This document shows positions 1 through 7,679 of a stretch of DNA of 23,393 nucleotides, piece after piece. The notes below the pieces were generated by a model that ran no database searches, was not told the origin of the DNA, and saw nothing but the letters and a program-made list of their open reading frames with translations. The stretch is from Deltaproteobacteria bacterium. GTDB lineage: Bacteria > Desulfobacterota > Desulfobacteria > Desulfobacterales > Desulfobacteraceae. The position numbers were made by a program, and so were the translations under genes. Position 1 is the stretch's first letter. Every line of letters starts with the position of its first letter. The DNA is taken from positions 1-23,393 of the forward strand of contig JAFCZY010000018.1 of assembly GCA_019314105.1 (NCBI GenBank), read 5' to 3'.

Positions 1-546
1 AATTATCTCTTTTACCTTTTTTTCATTTATAGAATTTTCATAGGAGTTGATAAAGCAGACAGCAATGGATTCTATTCCGTCTTTTTTGAATTTTCCAAGA
101 ACATCCAAAACCTCTTGCTCATCCACATCCTTAAGTATTTTACCGTCAAAGGTCAGCCGCTCATCTATTTCTGCTCTGTCTGCTCTGGGAACTATTGGTT
201 CCGGGTATTCACTGAAAATATCATAGGCATCATAACGTTTTTCCCTTCCAAGCTCCAGAACATCCCTGAATCCCTTAGTAGTTATCAACGCGGTTCTGGC
301 TCCTTTTCTTTCAATGATAGCATTGATAACCAGGGTGGTTCCATGAATGATTTCTTCAACATTATCCATGAATCCGGGCAGAATTTGTGCAAGTTCTCTG
401 ATGCCCTGTTCAATAGCATTCGACGGATCTGAAGGAGTGGTCAGGCATTTATTGGTATAAAACTCTCCGGTTTTATTATTTACCAGAACAAAATCTGTAA
501 AAGTGCCGCCAATGTCACACCCCAGACGGTAAGTCACTTGCTCCAA
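1..546 (-). CDS. Hydantoinase/oxoprolinase A-type subunit, N-terminal part (cut by window edge)
   Basis: The visible 182 or so codons form the N-terminus of a HyuA/oxoprolinase family protein; the rest lies beyond position 1. The start carries the ASKHA-type phosphate loop LGCDIGGTFTDFVLV, followed by the family signature HGTTLVINAIIERKGA and the TTKGFRDVLELGR segment. The family uses ATP to open cyclic amides or to carboxylate ketones and usually works with a HyuB partner, which would lie further left. The start is uncertain: TTG at 546 follows a GGGGGTG stretch, GTG at 537 gives the usual MTYRLG beginning, and an in-frame ATG lies at 576. It is the last visible gene of the operon, about 80 nt after the mutase. 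Next to an arylsuccinyl-type mutase it is a candidate for the oxindole-ring-opening hydrolase of indoleacetate degradation; an acetophenone- or acetone-carboxylase-like role is the main alternative. Confidence 0.8.
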   Translation of the reverse strand, partial: MEQVTYRLGCDIGGTFTDFVLVNNKTGEFYTNKCLTTPSDPSNAIEQGIRELAQILPGFMDNVEEIIHGTTLVINAIIERKGARTALITTKGFRDVLELGREKRYDAYDIFSEYPEPIVPRADRAEIDERLTFDGKILKDVDEQEVLDVLGKFKKDGIESIAVCFINSYENSINEKKVKEII

Positions 547-1116
547 GTTACACCCCCATAATTTTTTCTTAACCATTTTTTCATTTTTCTATCTGTTTTG
601 AATATTTAAAAATTTATCCATCTAATTAATAAAATTCAGGCTCATCCCATTCGCCGAAGGTCTGCCTGAACACCCCTGCCATTTCTCCCACCGTGGCATA
701 GGCATGGCAGCATTTCACCAGACAGGGCATGACATTCTCATCACCACTGGCTGCTTTCTCAAGTGCTTTAAGGCTATCTGTCACTTCTTTGTTATTTCGG
801 GTTTTTCGAAGTTCTTTTAAATTGGCTTTGGATTTTTTGGCCCATTCTTCGTTATATTCATGAAGTTCCACAGCGCCAGCGTCGGTTTGCTCTGCCTCAT
901 TATCTGTTTTTCCGGGAGTGAGGCCTACTTTTTTATACTCACCTGACTGGAGTCCTTTTTCATACTCATAGGCCTGACTGGATACCTTTCTCTGGATAAG
1001 GCCGCTGGAGATGCATTGGACCATGCCACCCAGTTCCTGGACCTTTTTCATCTCCTCAAGAATTTTTTCTTCCATCTCAAGTGTAAGGGTTTCAATAAAA
1101 TAGGACCCTGCAAGGG

Positions 1117-1228
1117 GATCAACCGTATCCCTTAAACCCACCTCGTCCATGAGCATTTCAAGGGCTCGAAGCGATCAACCGTATACCTTAAACCCACCTC
1201 GTCCATGAGCATTTAAAGGGTTCGAAGC
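1117..1228. repeat. 56-bp imperfect tandem duplication inside the mutase gene
   Basis: Copy A is 1117-1172 and copy B is 1173-1228. They match at 53 of 56 positions, differing at 1129/1185, 1159/1215 and 1165/1221. Read on the coding strand, copy A gives an intact LRALEMLMDEVGLRDTVDP. Copy B changes Ala to Thr, Glu to a TAA stop and Asp to Tyr. The length is not a multiple of three, so it also shifts the frame. Confidence 0.95.
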
Positions 1229-2045
1229 GACCAAAGGGCAGAGCGCGGCGTAGGGATGGTATATGCTTCGTCAAAGGAACAAAGGGCTATGGTCTGAGCA
1301 CCGGAAAGGGCTGCGCCAAGTGCATAATAGGCCCCTCTCATGATATTGTTTTCCGGCTGTTCCTTGGTAAGTCCGGAACCACCGCCGCCAAACAGTCCCC
1401 TTAAAAAGAGTTTTTTCTTTTCTGTAACGCCGTATTCATTTTTCAGCATTTTTGCCCAGAGTTTTCTGGCTGCCCTGAACTTGGCAATTTGTTCCCACAG
1501 GTTACCGTACACATTAAAATTAAAGGAAAATCGCCCTACAAAATCTTCCGGGTGTATGCCGCGCTGCACTACGTTATCGATGTAGGCTTTGGCAATCTCG
1601 AAGGCATAGGCGATTTCCTGAGCCGGTGTGGCTCCGGATTCACGGATATGGTATCCGCACAGGCTCACAGGGTTGGATTTGGGCAGTTCCTTTACCGCAT
1701 ATTCAATTGAGTCCCCGACAAGTCGGACCCCATGCTCAACAGGAAAAATCCAGGCGCCCCGACCAATCATTTCTTTTAAAATATCATTCTGGGGAGTGGT
1801 GGAAATTTGCTCTTTTGAATATCCGAATTTTTCTGCAACCGCCTGATACATGGCCATCATGATGGTGGCCACAGCATTGATGGTCAATCCGGACCCGATC
1901 CGGTCCAGGGGAATGCCGGCAAAAGCGGTTTCAAAATCTTTAAGTGAGTCAACGGCCATGCCAACCCGCCCGACTTCACCTTTCGCCAGGGGATGATCCG
2001 AGTCATAGCCCATCTGAGTGGGCAGGTCAAAGGCCACGTTCAGGC

Positions 2046-2149
2046 CATTTTGACCATTTGCGATCATGAGCTTGAACCGTTCGTTGGTTTCTTCCGGCAT
2101 TTTGACCATTTGCGATCATGAGCTTGAACCGTTCGTTGGTTTCTTCCGG
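2046..2149. repeat. 52-bp perfect tandem duplication inside the mutase gene
   Basis: Copy 1 is 2046-2097 and copy 2 is 2098-2149, identical over all 52 bases. It repeats the codons for PEETNERFKLMIANGQN and shifts the reading frame by one, which breaks the mutase after the RQYTGFG active-site segment. Deleting one copy joins the two frames cleanly. Confidence 0.97.
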
Positions 2150-2385
2150 AGTGCCGAATCCCGTGTACTGCCTCGTGGTCCAGGTACGGCTGCGATAGCT
2201 TTGCGGATGAAGACTGCGTGTAAAGGGGTATTCACCGGGAGCCCCGAGATCTTTTTCATACGTAAATCCCGTTTTTTCAAGATCTTCAGGACCATAGGCC
2301 GGTTTTACCTTTATACCGGACTGATAGATCACCTCTTTTATTGCCCCTCTTTCATCCTTGATATATTTTGCTACACCCATTATTT

Positions 2386-2787
2386 TTACCTCTCTATTAG
2401 ACGATTCATTCCTTTGGTAATTTCCTCAAAAGAGGTTCCGCCGGGAAACACTGCGGCGACTCCCATCTCTTTGAGTTTGGGAATATCCTGGTAGGGAATG
2501 ACGCCTCCCACAGTCAGGTAAACATCATTGAGCTCCTGTTCTTTCATCATATTGATGAGTTTCTCACATATGGGCAGATGCGCTCCTGACATAATGCTTA
2601 ATCCGATGATATCCACAGCTTCCTGGGTGGCCGTTTGCGTGATTTGTTCAAGGGTCTGGTGAAGTCCCGAGTAGATGACTTCGTAACCTGCATCTCTTAA
2701 AGCCAGGGCCACAATTTTTGCACCCTTGTCATGCCCGTCAAGGCCGGGTTTTGCAATCAGTATCCGAATTTTATTTTTGGTTTCCAT
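2386..2787 (-). CDS. B12-binding small subunit of acyl-CoA mutase
   Basis: This 133-residue protein is a stand-alone cobalamin-binding domain of the methylmalonyl-CoA mutase C-terminal type. Near the N-terminus it has the base-off/His-on motif KPGLDGHDKGA, in which the His ligates cobalt. The following GLSIMSGAH and VGGVIP segments match the SxL and GG motifs that hold the nucleotide tail. It lacks the TIM-barrel substrate domain, which lies in the next gene five bases downstream, so the enzyme is a split two-subunit mutase like the isobutyryl-, 2-hydroxyisobutyryl- and arylsuccinyl-CoA mutases. Start ATG 2787 is preceded by AAGGAAA. The reading frame is complete and of normal length, in contrast to the broken large subunit. 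Confidence 0.92.
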   Translation of the reverse strand: METKNKIRILIAKPGLDGHDKGAKIVALALRDAGYEVIYSGLHQTLEQITQTATQEAVDIIGLSIMSGAHLPICEKLINMMKEQELNDVYLTVGGVIPYQDIPKLKEMGVAAVFPGGTSFEEITKGMNRLIER

Positions 2788-2814
2788 AAATCGTTTTCCT
2801 TTATATCTTATTCT

Positions 2815-3789
2815 TTAATCATTGTTTTCAAAAATACAGATTTTACTGGTTATATGTTCAGCCGCGCTTAAGGGGTCTATTGAACCCTCTTGAATTTTTT
2901 GTAAAACTTCTTTGTATTCTTTTGAATTTTTCATGAGTAAAAGCAGTTTTTTCAGGGTCAGGTCCTGTAGCAGCGAATTGAAATAAGACGTTTCCATTGC
3001 ATTTCTTTTTTGATCGACAAAATTATTTTTTTTCATGAAATCAAAATGGGATAAAAAGGTGTCGGCAAGTTCTTTTACCCCGGTCCCATTCTGTGCAATG
3101 GTTTTCAGCACCCTGGGGGTCCAACCTGTTTCACGTGTGATCTTCAGGTTAGGTGGTTTGCGCATGCTGATCATCATTTTAAGCTCGTACACAGAGGCAT
3201 CCGCATCCGGTTTATCACTTTTGTTGACAATAAAGATATCTCCGGTTTCAAGGATGCCGGCTTTGACCGCCTGGATGCCGTCTCCTGTTCCCGGGATGCT
3301 GATAATTCCGGTTGAATGGGCAAGGGTGGTGATATCAAAATCTGCCTGGCCTGCGCCCACGGTTTCAATGATAATGATGTCATATCCCATGGCATCCAGA
3401 ACAATGGAGGCATCTTTTGTGGCCCGGGAAAGGCCGCCCTTTTGCCCCCTTGATGCCATGGACCGGATAAATACTCTTTTATCTGTTGCATGGCGCTGCA
3501 TGCGCAGTCTGTCCCCTAAAATGGCACCGCCGGAAAAGGGACTTGTGGGGTCCACAGCAATGACGGCAATCTTTTTGTCAAGTTTGCGGAATTCTGAAAT
3601 TAATGCATCAATCAGGGTGGATTTTCCCACACCGGGAGATCCGGTAATGCCGATGATAAAGGCATGACCCACATGGGGATACAATTCTTTGAGCAACCCG
3701 AAGACGGTTGGATCATTGTCTTCAATAAGACGGATCATCCGGGCCCCGGCCCTCTGGTTCCCGGCCAGTATGTTCTTGACTTCAAGCAC
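2815..3789 (-). CDS. meaB: MeaB/ArgK-type G3E GTPase, mutase chaperone
   Basis: The 324-residue protein is a MeaB-type P-loop GTPase, which protects B12 mutases and helps load or repair their cofactor. Residues 50-58 carry the Walker A motif (GSPGVGKST). It is followed by VDPTSPFSGGAILGDRLRM, the switch region IIETVGAGQ and the guanine-specificity motif NKSD. The start is a GTG at 3789 that overlaps the last codons of the GntR gene by 8 bases, so translation is probably coupled. Its position directly ahead of the two mutase subunits indicates that it serves this mutase rather than a general methylmalonyl-CoA mutase elsewhere in the genome. Confidence 0.93.
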   Translation of the reverse strand: MLEVKNILAGNQRAGARMIRLIEDNDPTVFGLLKELYPHVGHAFIIGITGSPGVGKSTLIDALISEFRKLDKKIAVIAVDPTSPFSGGAILGDRLRMQRHATDKRVFIRSMASRGQKGGLSRATKDASIVLDAMGYDIIIIETVGAGQADFDITTLAHSTGIISIPGTGDGIQAVKAGILETGDIFIVNKSDKPDADASVYELKMMISMRKPPNLKITRETGWTPRVLKTIAQNGTGVKELADTFLSHFDFMKKNNFVDQKRNAMETSYFNSLLQDLTLKKLLLLMKNSKEYKEVLQKIQEGSIDPLSAAEHITSKICIFENND

Positions 3790-4471
3790 TCTTTTGTTTC
3801 ATTTCCTCTTGTTTTAATTGAGTTAAAACTGCATTCTTTCCTTTAATGATGTGCGCCCTGACAAGCTTTTCAACTGCTTTGCCATCCCGGTTTTTAATGG
3901 CATCAAGCATTTTGATATGGTCTTCATTACTCTTATGGGCATATCCGGGTTGCCTTAAGATAATCTGCCTGAACATTGAGATTTGGGCCCGGAGCTGGTT
4001 GATCATTTTGATCAGTTTCGGGGTTTCGCTCAAAGCATATAGAAGATCATGAAATTCCGTATTAATTTTTTGAAGTTTGTCATTGTTTTCTTTTAATTCA
4101 AGGCAACTCTTAAATTCTTTTATCTTTTTTTCCAGAGGAAGCAGATCCCTGCTCGTATGGTTAACAGCCGCCAGCCGTGCCGCATAGGCTTCAAGAACAC
4201 TTCTAATTCCAAAAGTCTGTTCGATATCAGCTTTTGTCAGGGTAACCACCTGGAAGCCGCCTGACCCGGTTTTTTCAATCCAGTCTTCTCTTTCAAGCTT
4301 ATGCAAGGCTTCGCGCAACGGAGTCCTGCTGATCCCCAGCATGTCGGCGATTTTGCTTTCCACAAGCCTTGAGCCCGGCTCAATGGTCTGGTCAATGATG
4401 GCGTTTTTCAAATACTCAAATACATCATGGCCTAAGGAATTTCTTTCTTTAAAACTGTTATTCAATTTCAT
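3782..4471 (-). CDS. GntR-family transcriptional regulator with FCD domain
   Basis: The 229-residue protein has a GntR winged helix (about residues 10-75; SRLVESKIADMLGISRTPLR is the helix-turn-helix) and a C-terminal all-helical FCD ligand domain. The FCD domain has histidines in FHDLLYALS, DHIKML and VRAHIIKG, in line with the metal-binding form. Start ATG 4471 overlaps the dehydrogenase stop (ATGA). Such regulators are usually repressors released by a pathway acid or acyl-CoA. Being inside the catabolic operon, it probably controls the operon and itself. The GTATAC triplet ahead of iorA at 11415-11434 is the best candidate operator; GTATAC-centred sites are common for this family. The ligand is not visible from sequence. 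Confidence 0.9.
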   Translation of the reverse strand: MKLNNSFKERNSLGHDVFEYLKNAIIDQTIEPGSRLVESKIADMLGISRTPLREALHKLEREDWIEKTGSGGFQVVTLTKADIEQTFGIRSVLEAYAARLAAVNHTSRDLLPLEKKIKEFKSCLELKENNDKLQKINTEFHDLLYALSETPKLIKMINQLRAQISMFRQIILRQPGYAHKSNEDHIKMLDAIKNRDGKAVEKLVRAHIIKGKNAVLTQLKQEEMKQKSA

Positions 4472-5634
4472 TTGGATAAAATTTCCCTTGCAATTGTGGT
4501 CTGTAAGACTTCATGGGTCCCACCTCCGTAAAGCAGAAAACGATTATCCCGATAATATCTTTGTACGGAATACTCCATGGAGTATCCATATCCCCCGAAA
4601 ATCCGCATGGCTTCATCCGAAGCGCTGCAGGCAGATTCAACAGTAAAGTACTTTGCCATGGAAGCAAGATTGAGACATTCCTTGCCCTGATCAATCATAT
4701 GGGTAACCTTATCCACCATGAGCTGGCCCGCCTCAAGATTCACCGCCATATTAGCGATTTTTGCCTGGATAAGCTGGTACTTACCAATGGGTTTGCCAAA
4801 CTGTTCCCGTTCCTTGCAATACTTAATGGCATCATCCATGGCAGCCCTGTGAAGCCCAAGGGCCAAAGCTGCCGTCATGATTCTGATTTCAGACAGGATT
4901 TTTAAAAGTACGCCCAGGCCTCGTCCTTCTTCTCCCAGTCTGTACTCAACTGGCACATGGCAATCTTTAAAATATATTTCCGATATGGAAGAGGTCCTGG
5001 TACCCAGAAGGTCAAACGGCTTGGAGTAGGAGAATCCGGGAGTAGACGCAGGAACAAGGAAAAAAGCCAGCCCTCTTAGCCCAAGGGAAGGGTCAGTCTG
5101 GCATAAAACCGTATGAAAATCCCCTTTTGGGCCACTGGTGGACCATGTTTTCATGCCATTAATCACATACCCGTCACGGGTTTTTTCAGCTTTTGTCCGT
5201 ACAGCACTTAAGTCAGATCCGGCATTGGGTTCGGTCAGCTGAAAAGCCCCCATCTTATCACCTTTCAGGGCAGGGTAAAGAAATTCTTCATACATTTCTT
5301 TAGTGCCATAAAGGTACAGGCCATTGGTTCCCATCAGACACTGCATGGCGGTAGTGGCAGCAAGGCTCATCAATCCCCTTGCAAGCTCCTGCATGGCAAT
5401 ACAGTAAAGGGTTGTATTTCCTCCTGAACCCCTTACTTTTTTTGGATACCGTATACCGAAAATTCCCATTTTTCCCAGTTTCTTAAAAAGATGCTGGGGA
5501 AATTCGCCTTTATTATCATACTCCGTTGCAACGGGAATCACTTCCTTGTCAACAAACTGGGCCATGGTAAATCTTACCATGTCTTCGGCGTTGGATCTGA
5601 TTTTATTGGATTTATTTTTATTGGGTTGGGTCAT
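4468..5634 (-). CDS. iaaF: Acyl-CoA dehydrogenase, probably decarboxylating (arylmethyl-malonyl-CoA dehydrogenase type)
   Basis: The 388-residue protein is a full-length FAD acyl-CoA dehydrogenase, with the FAD-binding segment FQLTEPNAGSDLSAVRTKA and the C-terminal IFGGYGYSMEY. The catalytic Glu of short- and medium-chain enzymes sits in a YEGT motif near the C-terminus; here the aligned stretch is LLYGGGTHEV with Gly371 at that place. No Glu stands exactly where isovaleryl-CoA dehydrogenase has its alternative base, though a Glu occurs one residue earlier (LSEIRI). Benzylmalonyl-CoA dehydrogenase IaaF of Aromatoleum is reported to remove the 2-carboxy group instead of a C2 proton, so a missing base would fit a decarboxylating enzyme in the same role. 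The symbol is assigned by context and this feature and is tentative. Start ATG 5634 overlaps the etfA stop and has a GGAGGTG ribosome site. Electrons probably go to the adjacent ETF. Confidence 0.85.
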   Translation of the reverse strand: MTQPNKNKSNKIRSNAEDMVRFTMAQFVDKEVIPVATEYDNKGEFPQHLFKKLGKMGIFGIRYPKKVRGSGGNTTLYCIAMQELARGLMSLAATTAMQCLMGTNGLYLYGTKEMYEEFLYPALKGDKMGAFQLTEPNAGSDLSAVRTKAEKTRDGYVINGMKTWSTSGPKGDFHTVLCQTDPSLGLRGLAFFLVPASTPGFSYSKPFDLLGTRTSSISEIYFKDCHVPVEYRLGEEGRGLGVLLKILSEIRIMTAALALGLHRAAMDDAIKYCKEREQFGKPIGKYQLIQAKIANMAVNLEAGQLMVDKVTHMIDQGKECLNLASMAKYFTVESACSASDEAMRIFGGYGYSMEYSVQRYYRDNRFLLYGGGTHEVLQTTIAREILSK

Positions 5635-6824
5635 GATGCACCTCCGCAGGACAGCTGCTTTATGAGTTCCGGTACAATTTCATGGACATCGCCGACAATG
5701 CCCCAGTTCGCCAGTTTAAAAATAGGGGCCAAAGGGTCATTGTTGATGGCAATGATATAGCGTGATCCTGTCATGCCTGCGGTATGCTGGACAGCGCCCG
5801 ATATTCCGCATGCAATATAGATTTCTGGTCGGATGGTCTTCCCTGTCTGGCCGACCTGGGCATCATGGGGAAGAATCCCCTGCTCCATAATTAATCGGGT
5901 ACAGGCAAGTTCACCTCCCAGAATATCAGCCAGTTCTTTGAGCATGGCAAAACCCTTTTCACCATTCACTCCTCTGCCGCCTGCTACAATTACGGTTGCA
6001 TCTGAAATATCGGTCCCCGGTTTTTTCTGAGTTACCTTTTCAAGAATTTTTGTTCTGATATCCTGCTCTTTTAAAGAAATTTCATGCCGGATAAGCATTG
6101 GATTTTCAGGTTTATAGGGGGCTGATTCCATAACGCCCGGTCTTACCGTTGCCATTTGTGGGCTTGCGTATCTACAGGCAATGGTTGCCATGACATTTCC
6201 ACCAAAAGCAGGTCTTGTCTGGAACATGAGTTTTTCATCAGGGTCAATGGCAAGCTGGGTACAGTCTGCTGTAAGGCCGGTACCGATACGCCTTGACACT
6301 CTTGGCGCCAGATCACGGCCCAGGGCGGTTGCCCCTATTAATAAAATATTGGGTTTATAGGTAAGTACAAGATCTTCAATAACAGTTGTATAGGCGATGG
6401 TCCTGAAATTTTCCAGAAGATCATCTTCAACAAGATAGACATTTTGGGCACCATGGTCATGCAGGGTCTGTATCAGATGAGAAACATCCTTGCCAAGCAG
6501 CACAGCAGACACTTTATGGCCCATATCTTTGGCAAGCTCCTGTGCCTTTCCTAAAAGTTCTAAGGCAACCCCGGCAAGTTTTCCATCGGTCTGCTCTGCA
6601 AAGACCCAGACACCTTCCCTGTCGGAAAAGTCGGGAACTTTTCTTGGTTTAATATCAGATTCTATGGCGTGGTTTTTTTTGCAGGTTTCAATACATGAAC
6701 CGCAGGATGTGCAGCGTTCTGTAACAGATGCAATACCATCCTTCATTTCAATGCCTTCATAAGGACACGCCCTGATGCATCTCTGGCATCCGTCACACTT
6801 TTCTTCTATAATCCAGATTGTCAT
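5631..6824 (-). CDS. etfA: Electron transfer flavoprotein alpha subunit with N-terminal 2[4Fe-4S] ferredoxin domain
   Basis: The first 50 residues are a clostridial-type ferredoxin with two clusters: Cys10, 13, 16 and 20, then Cys38, 41, 44 and 48. The remainder is a normal EtfA. Its C-terminal FAD domain contains VAGGRGVNGEKGF, VGQTGKTIRPEIYIACGISG and AINNDPLAPIF. At 397 residues it is longer than plain EtfA (about 320) by the ferredoxin extension. EtfA forms a heterodimer with EtfB and passes electrons from acyl-CoA dehydrogenases. The extension suggests electron exchange with ferredoxin or another iron-sulfur partner, as in CarE- and LctC-like proteins of anaerobes. Start ATG 6824 has a clear GGAGG site. 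etfB is immediately upstream and the dehydrogenase overlaps its stop. Confidence 0.95.
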   Translation of the reverse strand: MTIWIIEEKCDGCQRCIRACPYEGIEMKDGIASVTERCTSCGSCIETCKKNHAIESDIKPRKVPDFSDREGVWVFAEQTDGKLAGVALELLGKAQELAKDMGHKVSAVLLGKDVSHLIQTLHDHGAQNVYLVEDDLLENFRTIAYTTVIEDLVLTYKPNILLIGATALGRDLAPRVSRRIGTGLTADCTQLAIDPDEKLMFQTRPAFGGNVMATIACRYASPQMATVRPGVMESAPYKPENPMLIRHEISLKEQDIRTKILEKVTQKKPGTDISDATVIVAGGRGVNGEKGFAMLKELADILGGELACTRLIMEQGILPHDAQVGQTGKTIRPEIYIACGISGAVQHTAGMTGSRYIIAINNDPLAPIFKLANWGIVGDVHEIVPELIKQLSCGGAS

Positions 6825-6857
6825 TTTTTCCTCCGAAAAATCCGGGTTTCTTAACGG

Positions 6858-7664
6858 TTACAAACGATAAGCAATGGTTGTATCACTTTTTTTCAACCGG
6901 TCAATAAGATCTGACACCACCTCTTTGTTTGACCCTTTCAATAATTCATTCTGGCGCTTAAAATTGGGTGTAAAGGTTTTGATCACATGGGTGTTAGATC
7001 CTTCCAGGCCCACTTCAATTGTCTTTACACCAATATCGGCAGCATTCCATACCGTGATGGGAGACTTTTGTTCACACGCAGAAATAAGCTGGCCCATATG
7101 GGGATATCTTGGTTCGTTCAGTTCTGAAATCACGGTCAAAAGTGCAGGCATTTTACAGGCTACACGTTCAAAACCATGTTCAAGTCTTCTTTTAACAACA
7201 ATTTGTTTTTCATCCACAGATTCAATATCATTGACGTAGGTTGCCTGGGCAATATCAAGCCAGTCTGCCACCTGAGGGCCGATCTGTGCAGTATCACCGT
7301 CGATGGCCTGGTGACCGCAGAGTATTAGATCATAGTCCTTTATTTTTTCTATCCCTTTGCTCAAGGTATAAGATGTGGCCCAGGTGTCAGCACCCGAAAA
7401 GGCCCTGTCAGAAAGCAAAAAAGCCTTATCCGCACCCATGCCCATGGCCTGGGTCAACACATCCACAGCCTGTGGCGGCCCCATGGAAAGTGCCATCACC
7501 TTGCCCCCAGTTTCTTCCTTGATCTTTACTGCTGCTTCAAGGGCATGCAGATCATCAGGGTTCATAATGCTTTCCAAACCTTCTCTGATCAGGTTCCCTG
7601 TCTTTGGATCAAGCTTAATATTTGTTGTATTGGGAACCTGTTTTACAAGTACGATGATATCCAT
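6858..7664 (-). CDS. etfB: Electron transfer flavoprotein beta subunit
   Basis: The 268-residue protein is a full-length EtfB beginning MDIIVLVKQVPNTTNIKLDP. The nucleotide-binding part contains LILCGHQAIDGDTAQIGPQ, and the central part has VVKRRLEHGFERVACKMPAL. The DGDTAQIGP form, rather than the DDCNQTGQ form of housekeeping ETFs, is typical of ETFs from anaerobes, including the bifurcating group. It pairs with the EtfA encoded 33 nt downstream and would carry the second flavin (or AMP). Start ATG 7664 follows a GGGAGAT ribosome site. The pair most likely serves the acyl-CoA dehydrogenase two genes downstream. Confidence 0.95.
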   Translation of the reverse strand: MDIIVLVKQVPNTTNIKLDPKTGNLIREGLESIMNPDDLHALEAAVKIKEETGGKVMALSMGPPQAVDVLTQAMGMGADKAFLLSDRAFSGADTWATSYTLSKGIEKIKDYDLILCGHQAIDGDTAQIGPQVADWLDIAQATYVNDIESVDEKQIVVKRRLEHGFERVACKMPALLTVISELNEPRYPHMGQLISACEQKSPITVWNAADIGVKTIEVGLEGSNTHVIKTFTPNFKRQNELLKGSNKEVVSDLIDRLKKSDTTIAYRL

Positions 7665-7679
7665 AATCTTGTATCTCCC

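Larger units (their letters stand above)
626..2380 (-). pseudogene. B12-dependent acyl-CoA mutase large subunit, disrupted by two tandem duplications
   Basis: Three reading-frame pieces (2027-2380, 1213-2109, 626-1156) together make one methylmalonyl-CoA-mutase-family large subunit. Removing one copy of the 52-bp repeat (2046-2149) and the defective copy of the 56-bp repeat (1173-1228) restores a single frame of about 548 residues, the usual length. In restored numbering Tyr72 (RQYTGFG) and Arg190 (DILKEMIGR) match Tyr89 and Arg207 of Propionibacterium methylmalonyl-CoA mutase with the same spacing of 118, so a carboxylated substrate is expected. Gln180, Tyr226, His227, Arg266 and Ser268 equivalents are also kept. 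The loop with His328 and Gln330 is replaced by LRGLFGGGGSGLT (Leu312, Gly314), suggesting a wider pocket. Start ATG 2380 has a GAGAGG ribosome site. The separate B12 subunit and MeaB precede it. Likely role: arylsuccinyl-CoA to arylmethyl-malonyl-CoA isomerisation, as in indoleacetate degradation; ordinary methylmalonyl-CoA mutase is less likely. Confidence 0.85.

Noticed and set aside
1181..1186. GTATAC inside the mutase gene as a further GntR operator
   Set aside because: It is created by a single substitution in the defective copy of the 56-bp repeat, stands alone and lies in coding sequence.
1213..2380. 2-hydroxyisobutyryl-CoA or isobutyryl-CoA mutase
   Set aside because: Those enzymes have Ile or Phe and Gln at the two specificity positions; this protein has Tyr and Arg.
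626..2787. Ordinary methylmalonyl-CoA mutase of propionate metabolism
   Set aside because: The glycine loop in place of the pocket His/Gln, the split subunits and the surrounding CoA-transferase, hydantoinase and dehydrogenase genes point to another, bulkier carboxylated substrate.
3035..3667. 210-codon plus-strand ORF opposite meaB
   Set aside because: It is antisense to a clearly conserved GTPase gene; the protein shows no family motif and arises from the codon pattern of meaB.
5445..5460. ACCGTATACC in the dehydrogenase gene as an operator
   Set aside because: Single occurrence inside codons, with no promoter or gene start nearby.
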